A stretch of 64,000 bases of DNA, taken from positions 1,488,001 to 1,552,000 of the forward strand of contig NZ_CP114036.1 of NCBI RefSeq assembly GCF_026898115.1. Reading direction: 5' to 3'. A program made the position numbers and the translations under genes. Source of the stretch: Streptomyces sp. S465 (lineage in GTDB: Bacteria > Actinomycetota > Actinomycetes > Streptomycetales > Streptomycetaceae). Every line of letters begins with the position of its first letter. The first letter of the stretch is position 1. The notes below the pieces were generated by a model. That model worked only from the letters and a program-made list of their open reading frames with translations. It did no database searches and was not told where the DNA came from. Below, piece by piece: positions 10,701 to 19,064 of this stretch.

Positions 10701-13531
10701 GCCACGACCCGGCCGCGGCCACGCGAGCCATCCGGGCGCGGGCCGCCCTCGCCGTCCTCGGCCTCGTCGATCCGCACCGTCACCCGCCCGGCCGGCCGCG
10801 ACTCCGCCGCCAGAGGACGACGCCGCGGGGCCTGCCCCGCCTCCGCCGCCGCGTCCTGGGCAGGGGCCACTCGGTGCCGAGCGAAGCCCGGCCCCGCCGC
10901 GCCGCCCATCGGTTCGGCGTCCGGCCGTTCCGCGCCGACGGGGGCGGCGGCCTCCCCCGCCTCCCCGACATGCCCCGCCGCGTGGCCGACCGGACGCGGC
11001 TCATCCGCACCGGCCGCCGGACGAGAGACGGGAACGCCGCCGGTCGCCGGACGAGTTGCGGGTACGCCGCCGGTCGCCGGGCCGACGTCCGGCCGTCCGC
11101 CACCGACTCGCGCGGTATCGCCGACCGCGTGCCCGGCGGAGCCTTCCGCACCCGCCCGGTCGGCGTCCGACACCCCGTGCCCCTCCGAAGTGGCGTCGCC
11201 CTTCGCGCCCGCGACGCCACCCGTCGCCCGGTCCGCCTGGCTGGTCCCGGCCGAGCCGGGGGCAGCGGCCTCGTCCGTCGGTGCGGCGTCCGGCCGTCCC
11301 GCGCTCGGCCGGCCCATGTCGTCCTCGTCGTCCGCCTCGTGCGAGAGGCGTGCGCGGGCGGCGGTGGAGGGCCCCTCCGTGGCGTAGGCGTGGTCAGCGG
11401 GCTCGGGGGGTCCCTCCAGGAGGAACGCGCCGGTGGCGGGGGTCGCGCGGAAGGCGGCCGGGAGTTGGGAGAGGCCGACGTCGTCCATGTCGTCCTCGTC
11501 CGCCTCACCCACCTCGTCCACGCGGGCCGTGATCCACCCCGGCCGCTCGGAGTCGGCCGGCAGGGCGCGGGTGCTCCGCGGGCCCGGGACGTCCGGGATA
11601 CGGATCGTCACCCCGCGCGTCCCGCGCGCGTCCGCCGCCGACGGGCGCGCGGCGCCGCCGCGTGGGGCGGGGACGGCGACGGGGGGCTGTGGGAGGCCCA
11701 GCAGTTCGATGAGGCGCTGCTCCGCGCCCAGCGCCTCGGCGGCGCGCCGTTCCGCGTCGTACGCGGACTCCGCGGCCCGCGCCGCGTCCACCGCCCGCGC
11801 CGCGGCCAGTTCGGCGCGGGCCTCCTCGGCGGCGGTCGACTTCGCGTGGTCGGCGGTGCGCCGGGCGGTCTCGCGGGCCTCGTCGAAGGCGGCGACCGTG
11901 GTCTTCTCGGCGTCGCTCGCGGCGAGGGCGGCGCGGGCCGGGTCGGCGTCGGGGGCGGAGTCGTCGAGCCATCCGGCGCGGACGGCCTCGGCGGTCTCCT
12001 GCTCGACCTCGACGAGCCGCTGGCGCAGATGGTCGGCCTCGCTGCGGGCGCGCTGGGCCGCCGTGGCGGCGGAGGTGGCGTCGCGGTGGGCGGCCTCGCC
12101 GGCCTCCTGGAGGGCGGCGGAGCGCTCCTCCTCCTCGTTGGCGACCCGCTCGCCGTCCTCCGCCGCCGCGTGCAGGGCGCGGACGAGGTCGGCGGCGGCC
12201 TTGGCGCGGGCGGCGAGCGCGGGGGCCGCGTCCCGCTCGGCCTCACGGATGGCGGCGGCGACGCGCGCCGAGCGGTCGGCGGCGGCCCGGTGGCGCAGCA
12301 CCGTCTCGGCGGCCTGCCAGGCCGAGTGCAGGGTGCGGGCGTCGTTGAGCTCCCGGCGCTGCGCCGCGGCGCCCTTCTCGGCGGCGGCGAGCGCCAAGGA
12401 GGCGTGGCGGTAGGCGAGTTCGGCGGCCACGAGGCCGCTGCGGCCGCGCGCCCCCTCGGCGTCGGTCACGGCCTGTGCGGCGGCGGCGACCTGTTCGGCG
12501 AGCTCGGCGGCGCGCGCCCGCTCCTCCGCGCCGCGCGCGGACAGCCGCCGGGCGAGCGTACGGGTGCGGCGCTCGGCGCCCGCGTGCACCCCGCGGGCCT
12601 GCTCACGCCGCTCCGCGGCGTCCGCGATGCGCTGGAGCAGATCGAGCGAACCGGCGGTGAAGTCGCGCTCGGCGGTCAGCTCGGCGCGGCGGCCGAGCTT
12701 GTGGGCGAAGCCGTGGACGAGGTCGGCGAGCCCGTCGGTGTCACGGGTGTCGGTGACGGCGCGCAGCAGGAGGTCGGTGAAGTCGGAGTCGTTCTTCACC
12801 GCGAAGAGTCCGGCGGCCTCGCCCTCGTCGGCGTTCATCTCCCGCTGGTAGCGGAAGAGTTCGGGGTCGAGGCCGAGTTCGCCGAGGTGTTCGTTCCAGC
12901 GTTCGTGGATCTCCACCCAGACCACGTCGAGATGGGGGTACGCCTTGCCGGCCTCCGTAAGGGCGTCACGGAAGCCCTTCATGGTGCGGCGGCGGCCACG
13001 TGCGGTGGAGGCGCCCTCGACGGCGGGCCGCACCGCCGCGGACTCGGCGACCGGCAGCGAGTCCAGGCTCAGCCCGGGGCCGGGCCGGAAGGAGTACCAC
13101 GCCTCGGCGAACTTCCGCGGGTCGTTGGAGACCTGACGGCCGCGCCATTCGCTGACCTTGCCGACGACGACCGTCTCGCCGGTGACGGTGTGCTGCCACT
13201 CCAACGCGACATGCCCGCAGTCGTCGGCGAGCAGGAACTTGCGCAGCACACCGGAGCTGGCGCCGCCCAGGGTGTTGCGATGGCCGGGCAGCATCACCGA
13301 GAAGATCAGCTTGAGCAGGACGGACTTGCCGCCGCCGTTCTCCAGGAAGAGCACACCGGCGGGGGCGGGGCGGCGCGGCGGGCCGACCGGCTCCTCCTCG
13401 AAGAACTCCGCCTGGGTGGGTGCGGGGCTGGGCACCGGCTCGCCGACTCCGCGCAGGTCCAGCACGGTGTCGGCATACCGCGCACCGGCCGGCCCGATGG
13501 AGTAGAGGCGGATCCGGGACAGCTCGTACAT
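7751..13531 (-). CDS. MukB/JetC-like SMC-family ATPase with giant disordered insert
   Basis: A protein of 1,926 residues beginning MYELSRIRLY, with an upstream GAGAG that supports the ATG at 13531. The N-terminal half-ATPase has Walker A ENGGGKS at residues 64-70. Two very long Ala/Glu/Arg-rich coiled coils (about 240-610 and 1150-1720) flank a compact segment near 1010-1130 (LPPSPDVLAAVEYLGEHGIP), probably the hinge. The C-terminal half-ATPase carries FSGGQ near 1776 and a Walker B-like FLDNPIGRA near 1812, where the usual catalytic Glu position reads Asn. Between the first coil and the hinge lie about 390 residues of Gly/Pro/Asp-rich sequence (about 615-1005) that look disordered. The architecture, and the upstream MukE-like and kleisin-like genes, fit a MukBEF, MksBEF or Wadjet JetABC complex that loads on and extrudes DNA. 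It could serve chromosome or plasmid handling; which is inference. Confidence 0.8.
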   Translation of the reverse strand: MYELSRIRLYSIGPAGARYADTVLDLRGVGEPVPSPAPTQAEFFEEEPVGPPRRPAPAGVLFLENGGGKSVLLKLIFSVMLPGHRNTLGGASSGVLRKFLLADDCGHVALEWQHTVTGETVVVGKVSEWRGRQVSNDPRKFAEAWYSFRPGPGLSLDSLPVAESAAVRPAVEGASTARGRRRTMKGFRDALTEAGKAYPHLDVVWVEIHERWNEHLGELGLDPELFRYQREMNADEGEAAGLFAVKNDSDFTDLLLRAVTDTRDTDGLADLVHGFAHKLGRRAELTAERDFTAGSLDLLQRIADAAERREQARGVHAGAERRTRTLARRLSARGAEERARAAELAEQVAAAAQAVTDAEGARGRSGLVAAELAYRHASLALAAAEKGAAAQRRELNDARTLHSAWQAAETVLRHRAAADRSARVAAAIREAERDAAPALAARAKAAADLVRALHAAAEDGERVANEEEERSAALQEAGEAAHRDATSAATAAQRARSEADHLRQRLVEVEQETAEAVRAGWLDDSAPDADPARAALAASDAEKTTVAAFDEARETARRTADHAKSTAAEEARAELAAARAVDAARAAESAYDAERRAAEALGAEQRLIELLGLPQPPVAVPAPRGGAARPSAADARGTRGVTIRIPDVPGPRSTRALPADSERPGWITARVDEVGEADEDDMDDVGLSQLPAAFRATPATGAFLLEGPPEPADHAYATEGPSTAARARLSHEADDEDDMGRPSAGRPDAAPTDEAAAPGSAGTSQADRATGGVAGAKGDATSEGHGVSDADRAGAEGSAGHAVGDTARVGGGRPDVGPATGGVPATRPATGGVPVSRPAAGADEPRPVGHAAGHVGEAGEAAAPVGAERPDAEPMGGAAGPGFARHRVAPAQDAAAEAGQAPRRRPLAAESRPAGRVTVRIDEAEDGEGGPRPDGSRGRGRVVAAESRPSGEVSARVEDGDGDQGEAEPAAARTGAVDDSDCWAPESDGHPGGEPSGRSRPARRSLGDGPLTAEELDRNADALRELLEESVASAERQLFELRTAAAEDSRILGALGDGGLLPPSPDVLAAVEYLGEHGIPALPGWRYLAQAVDPADHAAVLAARPELVDGVVITDPGTHARAREVLGQASLLPRSAVAVGTSAALLAPTPAPGTEDSGVFLVPPNPAMHDERAADDERRELRARATERDEEIRALAARLAGDRALSARLASWRTGCPPGRLAELAAAAETARETADTAQRVLVEARTVRAEADEAATEAARVRDERQEAAQRARRVADALAGLAYRLRERATWQTRLRELAEEAAEYEERAAGCVDRARAADEDRRAAQRAADDARRTARALRAERAEIAGAPDDLGEDSEPPSASLPALREAYRAASQVYEKVGVGADLRAEQARAESDESAALASLDRLTNKVRTRAAQLLEGTDGADAPSRQAAAARAESLVQLLESRASAASEQLGRLRGEAERLAPAEGDAHTELPEELVPADAEQAKELLRTANGELAARTDALDTARTVHADLVRAHRSAEDAAGGFDETAALLRDLLRDGPGTEDDGERPEPYAGGLAEARQAAAEARRSLRGCAADLSAAEAAVREAGDILVRHANSTRYEQVRTPARQQIRELPAAALPEHAAAWAEAFAPRLRVLTDELEQLERNRDSIVDRLRGLVESCLATLRSAQRLSRLPEGLGEWSGQEFLRIRFEDPDQATLTERLGEVIDEATRSAVRKNSDLRRDGMSLLLRGVHAALQPRGVAVEILKPDAVLRAERVPVGQMGDVFSGGQLLTAAIALYCTMAALRSNDRGRDKHRHAGTLFLDNPIGRANATYLLELQRAVADALGVQLLYTTGLFDTTALAEFPLVIRLRNDADLRAGLKYISVEEHLRPGLPVREPEEEQQVHGQITATRMYRRPDADAGAGASAEVSADGP

Positions 13532-13584
13532 GGCGGCGGACTCTCGTTGTCGAAAGGGGGTGGGGGTGTCGGGCGGGGCGGGGT

Positions 13585-14481
13585 TCAGGAGTGGAAGGGG
13601 AGACCGGCGTCGGCCACCAGATCGAGGTCGTCGCTGTCGTCCGGCGGCAGCAGGGTCGCGCTGCCGTCGCCGACCGGGACGACCCCGAGCTCCAGCAGCT
13701 CGGCCATGGCGGCGGAGGCCGCCATGTCGCGCACCTGGAGCTGATAGCGGGCGGTCGTGCGGTAGGTGCCGCCGGAGTCGTCGCCGGTGCGCTGGAGGAA
13801 GCCGGAGTCGACCAGGAAGGCGACGGCCTTGCCGATGATGCCGGTGGTGGAACCGGCGAGCCTGCGCGCGTCCTTGGTGGCGCCGGTGGCGCTGCGCCGG
13901 GCGTAGACCCGCCAGGCCGCTTCCAGACCCGGCGCACCGGTGACGGGGTCGCTGTTCTCCCCCTGCTCCTCGGCCCGCTCCTCCAGCCGCCGGCACGCCT
14001 GGCGGACGAAGGCGTCGACGCCGTTGACGGTGACCCGGCCGATATAGCCGTCGTCGGCGAGGTCCTCGGGGCGCGGGAACGCCAGGGCGGCGACGGCGAG
14101 ATGGGCCAGGCCGTGCAGGAAGCGGTCGGCGGAGTCGGTGGCGGCCCGGCGGGCGTAATCGCCCATGCGGACGGCGAAGACGGAGTCCTCGGCGGCCGTC
14201 ACCGCCATTCCGGCGCGGGTGGACACCTCCAGCACGATGAGTCCGAGCCCGGCGGCGATGGCGTCGGTGAGGCGCGCGAACGCCGGTTCGTCGCGGTGCC
14301 GGCGCAGCAGCTCGGCGTATTCGACGTCCCGCGCGGGCAGCAGCTTGGGCTGGAGTCCGAAGGCCACCAGCCGTGCGGCGTCGGCCGCGTCGGCGGGTGT
14401 CATCCCGGGGGCTGCGCCGGGTGCCGCCGGGGCGGGTGCCGGGTCCGGCGGTGCCATCTCGTCGACGTCGTACTCGGTCAC
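13585..14481 (-). CDS. MukE/JetB-like winged-helix subunit of the SMC complex
   Basis: A 298-residue protein. The GTG start at 14481 is chosen for GAGGAGG upstream and because sequence further 5' is Arg/Pro low complexity, although an in-frame GTG at 14703 would put the start 7 bp after the upstream gene. The N-terminus is acidic and Pro/Ala-rich. From about residue 50 it reads as a helical and winged-helix protein (RDVEYAELLRRHRDEPAFARL, then a later SGFLQRTGDDSGGTYRTTARYQLQVRDMA wing), as in MukE and JetB (DUF4194-like), which bridge kleisin and DNA. The acidic C-terminal tail is PPDDSDDLDLVADAG. It lies 53 bp upstream of the SMC gene. Subunit assignment rests on position, size and fold impression rather than a diagnostic motif. 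Confidence 0.6.
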   Translation of the reverse strand: MTEYDVDEMAPPDPAPAPAAPGAAPGMTPADAADAARLVAFGLQPKLLPARDVEYAELLRRHRDEPAFARLTDAIAAGLGLIVLEVSTRAGMAVTAAEDSVFAVRMGDYARRAATDSADRFLHGLAHLAVAALAFPRPEDLADDGYIGRVTVNGVDAFVRQACRRLEERAEEQGENSDPVTGAPGLEAAWRVYARRSATGATKDARRLAGSTTGIIGKAVAFLVDSGFLQRTGDDSGGTYRTTARYQLQVRDMAASAAMAELLELGVVPVGDGSATLLPPDDSDDLDLVADAGLPFHS

Positions 14482-14710
14482 GGCCGAACCTCCTCGCACG
14501 GGGCGGTCACACGGTGGGCTGGGGCTGATGCGGCACCGTCGCCCCCGCCGAGGCGGGCGGCGGGACGCACCGGCCCGGCCGCTCGCGCCGGGCACGGCAC
14601 GGGCTCCCCTCCGCGACGGCGGGAGCCCCCGCGGCAACCCCCGTGGCAGAGCCGGGCGCTCCCGGGACCGCCGCCGAGGCGGCGTTCGCTCCACGTCGTC
14701 CACGTCGGCA

Positions 14711-16252
14711 TCACGCCACCTCCGCCCGGTCGGCCGCCATACCGGCCGCGTCCAGCAGGGCGGTGCCCACGATCAGATCGGCGCCGCCGAACTCCGGGTC
14801 GTCCAGCTCGGTGCCGTCGTCCACGGCGAACAGCAGCCGCTGCTCGCCCTGGCGGTAGGCGGTGCCGACCGGGGGGCTGGCGGCGTGGACCGCGAGGAGG
14901 GCGATCAGATAGGGCAGATCGGGGTCGCGGCGGCGGGCGTCGGCGAGCAGCCCGGACAGACGGCGCGGGGCGTCGGCGGGCAGCTCCAGCAACTCCATGG
15001 CCATCGCCAGCTGCTCCTCGCTGAAGCGGCTGTCGTCGGGGGTGGCGATGAGGTCCGGCTCGGGCATCTCCGCGCCGAGGTGCTCCCGCTCCACGGGCGG
15101 GGTGAGCAGCATCTCGACCAGGTCGCCCATCCGCACCGAGGTGGGGGTGCGCAGGCCCGTGCCGCGGGCGAAGAACGCGTCGGTGACCCGGCCCGCGCGC
15201 TCGACGGGGAGCGGGAGGACGGGGGCCAGCAGCTGGCCGTACAGGTCGTATCCGGAGCGCGGGGCGGGGGGTGCGAACGCTTGGCGGTCCTGCTCGGCGC
15301 GGAACAGCGGACCGGCCTCCAGCAGCCGGGACTGTAGCTGGGTGTGGCGCCGGATGCAGTCCTTGACTATGTCGACGAGCTCGGCGGCGCGCCGCTTGGG
15401 CTCGGGGTCCCCTGCGGAAGCGGCCTCGTCGCGCACCTTGCGGATGTTGGTGAGGATCGCGTTCTCATGGCGGTAGCGGTCGGCGACGTGGTCGAGCGCC
15501 TCGCTGATCAGATCGGGCACGGTGCTCAGCCAGTCGACGGCGCGGACGTTGCGCCGGGTGGCGTCGAGGGTGCGGCGCAGCGTCTCCGAGTACTGCACGG
15601 TGCGGTAGCGGGCCTGCTCGGCGGCGAGTTGGGCATCGGCCAGCCGGCCCCGGCTGATCAGGACCTCCAGCTTGACCTCGGCGGCGATCTGGGCGCTGGT
15701 GACATCCGTGTCGAGGGCGCCGACCAGGACGTTGACGGCCTCGTCGGTGGTGCGCAGATAGACGCTGCCGCCGGGGCCGGGCACCTCCTCGATCAGCTTG
15801 AAGTCGTAATCCCTGCGGACATACACCCCATCAGGTCCGAAAGTGCCGTAAACGGCACGGAAGCCGCGGTCCACACTGCCGACGTTGATCAGGTTCTCCA
15901 GCACCCAGCGGGCGACCCGGTCGTGCTCGGCGGCGGGGCGCCCGGGGGCCTGGGCCGCCACCCGGGGCAGCAGCCTGGCCACTATCTGCTCGTGGTCGGC
16001 GCCGGTGTCGAAGTCCATGTGGAGCGTGACGAGGTCGATGGCGGCCAGGGCGACCTCCGCCATCGCATAGACCCCGTACTCCCCCGCGAGGTTGGCCTTG
16101 CGCGCGTCCAGGTCGTGCAGCGGCGCGGTGCACGCGAGCGCGCGCAGCCGCCGGGCCAGACCCTCGTCGGCGGCCGGGCCGGGGGCCGGCCGGGCAGCCC
16201 CTTCGGCGGTGTTGAGCTGGGGCGCGGCGGCCCCCGGGGGTGGAGATGTCAC
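14711..16252 (-). CDS. MukF/JetA-like kleisin subunit of the SMC complex
   Basis: 513 residues from a GTG at 16252 (VTSPPPGAAAP). There is no clear ribosome-binding site. A TACTCT hexamer ends 7 bp before the GTG, so a leaderless transcript is possible. The N-terminal region (about 30-180) looks like a DUF/kleisin winged-helix domain with a wing near DGVYVRRDYDFKLIEE. The middle is helical (QLAAEQARYRTVQYSETLRRTL, about 220-330), as in the MukF and JetA neck-binding helices, and the C-terminus holds another compact domain. It is the first gene of the minus-strand operon kleisin-MukE-SMC. In Wadjet and MksBEFG loci a fourth gene, JetD/MksG (Toprim nuclease), follows. Here the SMC gene is followed only by the convergent Ig-repeat gene and the kleisin gene is preceded by DUF2891. 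Confidence 0.6.
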   Translation of the reverse strand: MTSPPPGAAAPQLNTAEGAARPAPGPAADEGLARRLRALACTAPLHDLDARKANLAGEYGVYAMAEVALAAIDLVTLHMDFDTGADHEQIVARLLPRVAAQAPGRPAAEHDRVARWVLENLINVGSVDRGFRAVYGTFGPDGVYVRRDYDFKLIEEVPGPGGSVYLRTTDEAVNVLVGALDTDVTSAQIAAEVKLEVLISRGRLADAQLAAEQARYRTVQYSETLRRTLDATRRNVRAVDWLSTVPDLISEALDHVADRYRHENAILTNIRKVRDEAASAGDPEPKRRAAELVDIVKDCIRRHTQLQSRLLEAGPLFRAEQDRQAFAPPAPRSGYDLYGQLLAPVLPLPVERAGRVTDAFFARGTGLRTPTSVRMGDLVEMLLTPPVEREHLGAEMPEPDLIATPDDSRFSEEQLAMAMELLELPADAPRRLSGLLADARRRDPDLPYLIALLAVHAASPPVGTAYRQGEQRLLFAVDDGTELDDPEFGGADLIVGTALLDAAGMAADRAEVA

Positions 16253-16382
16253 GTCGCACAGAGTAGGCGCTCGCACCGACAACGTACGAAACGGCACGGA
16301 GATCCCGCTATGACACACCAGATCCCCCGCGCGCACACGCGCGTACACCGGCGCGTCCCCCGCACCTCACCGATCCGTCAGT

Positions 16383-17444
16383 CTACGGCTCACCGGCAGG
16401 TGGTCCGTCCAGGGCGAGCGCGGCGAAGGTGGCGAGCCAGTGGTCGCCGGTGAAGTCGCCGGAAACGGTGGCCGGGAGCCCGGCGGCCAGATGGTCACGT
16501 GCCGCCGTCCGCAGCACGTCCGCCCGCGGATCGCCGGGCGGCAGGGCGGCGGCCAGGCGGCGCAGCGCGGCGGCCCGGCTGAGGGTGAGGCCCAGGAGAT
16601 GACCGATCTGCGGATCGCCGGGGTCGGAGACGACGGGCGGGGTGAGCACGGTGGCCGGCACACCCCATTCCAGGCCGGGGAGGAAGCGTTCCAGCCAGCG
16701 CGCGAACTCCTGCTCCGGCAGCACCCGGCACACCGCCTCGGCCTCGGTGAGCGCGGGCGAGAGGAAGTCCTGCCCGGAGGGCTCCCAGTGGACGGGGGCG
16801 TCGTGGTCGTCCGCGAACCAGCCGAGGACGGCCTCGGTGACCGGTTCGACGACCGTCTCGACGCCCGCGGCGGCCGCGCTGTCCAGGACCAGGCCGAGGG
16901 CGAAGGCGCTGTTGGTGTGGACACCGTGGCGCACCGGGTAGGTGGCACGTTCCAGCCATCCGCACAGCAGTGCGCGGACGGCGTCGGCGGCCGGTTCCAG
17001 GGCCTTCGCCCAGCGCTCGCCCGCGGGCCCCGGGAGGCTCCGGCATTCGGCGGTCAGCGCGAGCAGCCAGGCCCAGCCGTAAGGGCGCTCGAAGGAGGGA
17101 CGGGCCCGCAGATACTCCGCCTCGACGGCGAGGGCATCGGCCGTGAGGTGCCCGTCCAGGACGGCGGTGACCTCGTCGGCGCGGACCCGGTCGGGGCAGC
17201 GGCCCAGCAGCCGGACCAGCAGCCAGTGCATATGGACCGAGGAGTGCCAGTCGTAGGAGCCGTAGAAGGCGGGGTGGCGTTGGCGCGGCTCCACCAGGTC
17301 CTCGGGTCCGCGCAGCAAATAGGCCGGGGCGTTGGGGTAGGCCCGGGTGACGTTGGCGGTGGCGAGGGCGGCGAACCGGGCCGCGTACCGGCCCAGTTCG
17401 CTCCGGCCCTCGTCCGGGCCGTTCGGCTCGTTCGGCTCGTTCAA
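16383..17444 (-). CDS. DUF2891 family protein of the pyroglutamate locus
   Basis: 353 residues. The TTG start overlaps the pcp stop (TTGA) and has GAGGGGG 8 bp upstream. The body matches the DUF2891 family as I know it: HPAFYGSYDWHSSVHMHW near residue 55, RPYGWAWLLAL, and a helical repeat resembling an alpha/alpha toroid. The conserved His/Asp/Trp cluster (YDWHSSVHMHW) suggests an enzyme or sugar-binding fold, but no activity is established to my knowledge. It is translationally coupled to pcp and last in the DUF969-DUF979-pcp-DUF2891 operon, so a role in 5-oxoproline or peptide salvage is inferred from context only. Confidence 0.8.
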   Translation of the reverse strand: MNEPNEPNGPDEGRSELGRYAARFAALATANVTRAYPNAPAYLLRGPEDLVEPRQRHPAFYGSYDWHSSVHMHWLLVRLLGRCPDRVRADEVTAVLDGHLTADALAVEAEYLRARPSFERPYGWAWLLALTAECRSLPGPAGERWAKALEPAADAVRALLCGWLERATYPVRHGVHTNSAFALGLVLDSAAAAGVETVVEPVTEAVLGWFADDHDAPVHWEPSGQDFLSPALTEAEAVCRVLPEQEFARWLERFLPGLEWGVPATVLTPPVVSDPGDPQIGHLLGLTLSRAAALRRLAAALPPGDPRADVLRTAARDHLAAGLPATVSGDFTGDHWLATFAALALDGPPAGEP

Positions 17445-18085
17445 TGCGTTGCCCCCTCGGCGATGCGCGGATCGTTCCGGGTACTCAGGGCCGCCCCGAT
17501 GATCGCCCGCAGCGCCTCGGCCGACACGGCGGCGGGCAGCGAGGGTTCGGCCCCGTCCACGACCTGTTCGGGAGCGTACGGGAGATGGATGAACCCGCCG
17601 CGCAGAGCGGGCCGCTCGGTGGCGATGAGATGGGCCAGGCCATAGAAGACGTGGTTGCACACGAAGGTTCCGGCCGTCTGGGAGACGGCGGCCGGGATCC
17701 CGGCCGCGCGGACGGCCGCGACGCACGCCTTGATGGGCAGGGGGGCGAAGTAGGCGGCCGGGCCGCCCTCCACGACCGGTTCGTCGATGGGCCGGCGCCC
17801 GGCGTTGTCGGGTATGCGGGCGTCGTCCACGTTGATCGCCACCCGCTCGACGGTGACACCGGGACGGCCGCCGGCCTGGCCCACGCACAGCACCAGTTCG
17901 GGGTCGGCCGCCGCCACCGCGGCGGCCAGCTCCTCGAGCGCGGTGCCGAAGACGCAGGCGAGCCGTACGGCCGTCACCTCGGTGCCGGGCGGCGGGTCGG
18001 CGGCGACGAGGGAGACGGCCTGCCACGACGGATTGACGGCCGAGTCCGCGAAGGGCTCGAAACCGGTGAGCAGCACTCGGGTCAC
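17441..18085 (-). CDS. pcp: Pyrrolidone-carboxylate peptidase (pyroglutamyl-peptidase I)
   Basis: A 214-residue cysteine peptidase of family C15 that removes N-terminal pyroglutamate (5-oxoproline) from peptides in the cytoplasm. The typical N-terminus VLLTGFEPFADSAVNPSW is present. The catalytic triad is visible as Glu80 (in GVTVERVAIN), Cys143 (in GTFVCNHVFYGL) and His167 (in GFIHLPY). The GTG start has AGGGGA upstream. It follows DUF979 by 10 bp and overlaps the DUF2891 start. With pxpABC and oplAH nearby it supplies free 5-oxoproline for conversion to glutamate. Confidence 0.95.
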   Translation of the reverse strand: MTRVLLTGFEPFADSAVNPSWQAVSLVAADPPPGTEVTAVRLACVFGTALEELAAAVAAADPELVLCVGQAGGRPGVTVERVAINVDDARIPDNAGRRPIDEPVVEGGPAAYFAPLPIKACVAAVRAAGIPAAVSQTAGTFVCNHVFYGLAHLIATERPALRGGFIHLPYAPEQVVDGAEPSLPAAVSAEALRAIIGAALSTRNDPRIAEGATH

Positions 18086-18095
18086 AGCGGTCCCC

Positions 18096-19064
18096 TCAGA
18101 AGGCGAAGAGCGAGATGATGACGATGTTGCAGACCAGCAGCGCCCCGGCGGTGGGGAGCTGCGCCTTGATGGGGCCGTACTGGTCCTTGAGTTCGAGCAG
18201 GGCGGCGGGCACCAGGTTGAAGTTGGCGGCCATGGGGGTCACGAGCGTGCCGCAGAAACCGGCCAGCATGCCGACGGCGAGGACGAGGGGCGGGTCGCCG
18301 TGCATCTGCTGGATGAGCACGGGCCAGCCGATGGCGGCGGTCATCACCGGGAAGGCGGCGAAGGCGTTGCCCATGATGACGGTGAACAGGGCCATTCCGA
18401 CGCAGTAGACCGCTACGGCGACGTACTTCTGGCCGTCCGGCAGCATCTGTTCGGTGATCTTGCCGACCTGTTCGCCGACCCCGGCCACCTGGAAGATGGA
18501 GCCGAGCACGGCGAGCAGCTGGGGCAGCAGCAGCGCCCAGCCCATGGACTCCAGCAGGTTCCGGCCGGCGTGCAGGGGCACGGCGGGACGCCGCTCGCGG
18601 ACCACGGCCATGGCGACCGCCAGCCCGGCGATCGCGCCGAAGCCGAGGCCGAGGATGGTCTCGCTACCGGCCTCCAGGACCGGTTCGCCCCCGATGCGCC
18701 AGTGCTTGACGGCCGAGGCGCAGACGACCGCGACCAGCGGAATGGTGAGCGCCGGGACGAACAGCCTGCTGCCGAGCCGGGCCGCCGAGGCGGTCCGCTG
18801 CTCGGGGGTGGTGGTGCGCGGCACACCGCGCCCGGTGAGCTGGAAGCCGCCCAGGCAGACCATGGCGAGGACGGCGACTCCCAGCGGCTCGGCCGGGGCC
18901 TTCTTCTCCACCACCCAGCTGCTGTAGAAGAAGCATGCGCCGAGCAGCCCCCAGAAGGCGGCCGAGCCATGGCGCTTGGGGTTGCTGCGGTCGACGGCCA
19001 TCTGTGCGGCCATGGCGAGGAAGACGGCGCCGACGAGCCAGTAGAACCACTCCGCCTTGATCAT
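18096..19064 (-). CDS. DUF979 family membrane protein, putative 5-oxoproline transport component
   Basis: 322 residues, starting MIKAEWFYWLVGAVFLAMA, with about eight to nine hydrophobic helices. Among them are AAFWGLLGACFFYSSWVV, LFVPALTIPLVAVVCASAV and ALLVCNIVIISLFAF at the C-terminus. Conserved-looking polar motifs include GNAFAAFPVMTAAIG and GTLVTPMAANFNLVPAAL. The start overlaps the DUF969 stop by four bases (ATGA). DUF969 and DUF979 pair in many bacteria and recur beside pcp and pxp genes, so a two-subunit transporter is plausible. This is association, not proof. Confidence 0.85.
   Translation of the reverse strand: MIKAEWFYWLVGAVFLAMAAQMAVDRSNPKRHGSAAFWGLLGACFFYSSWVVEKKAPAEPLGVAVLAMVCLGGFQLTGRGVPRTTTPEQRTASAARLGSRLFVPALTIPLVAVVCASAVKHWRIGGEPVLEAGSETILGLGFGAIAGLAVAMAVVRERRPAVPLHAGRNLLESMGWALLLPQLLAVLGSIFQVAGVGEQVGKITEQMLPDGQKYVAVAVYCVGMALFTVIMGNAFAAFPVMTAAIGWPVLIQQMHGDPPLVLAVGMLAGFCGTLVTPMAANFNLVPAALLELKDQYGPIKAQLPTAGALLVCNIVIISLFAF

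Noticed and set aside
8960..13744. A 1,594-codon open frame on the plus strand opposite the SMC gene
   Set aside because: The minus-strand frame carries Walker A, SGGQ and Walker B; the plus frame is Gly/Arg/Leu low complexity with no domain.
13532..13996. N-terminal extension of the SMC protein to a start at 13996
   Set aside because: The extra 155 residues are Arg/Gly low complexity overlapping the MukE-like gene; MYELSRIRLY at 13531 is the natural start of the ATPase head.
7751..16252. Calling the SMC operon a complete Wadjet defence system
   Set aside because: JetD, the Toprim nuclease needed for plasmid cleavage, is not present next to the three genes, and subunit homology was judged by eye only.
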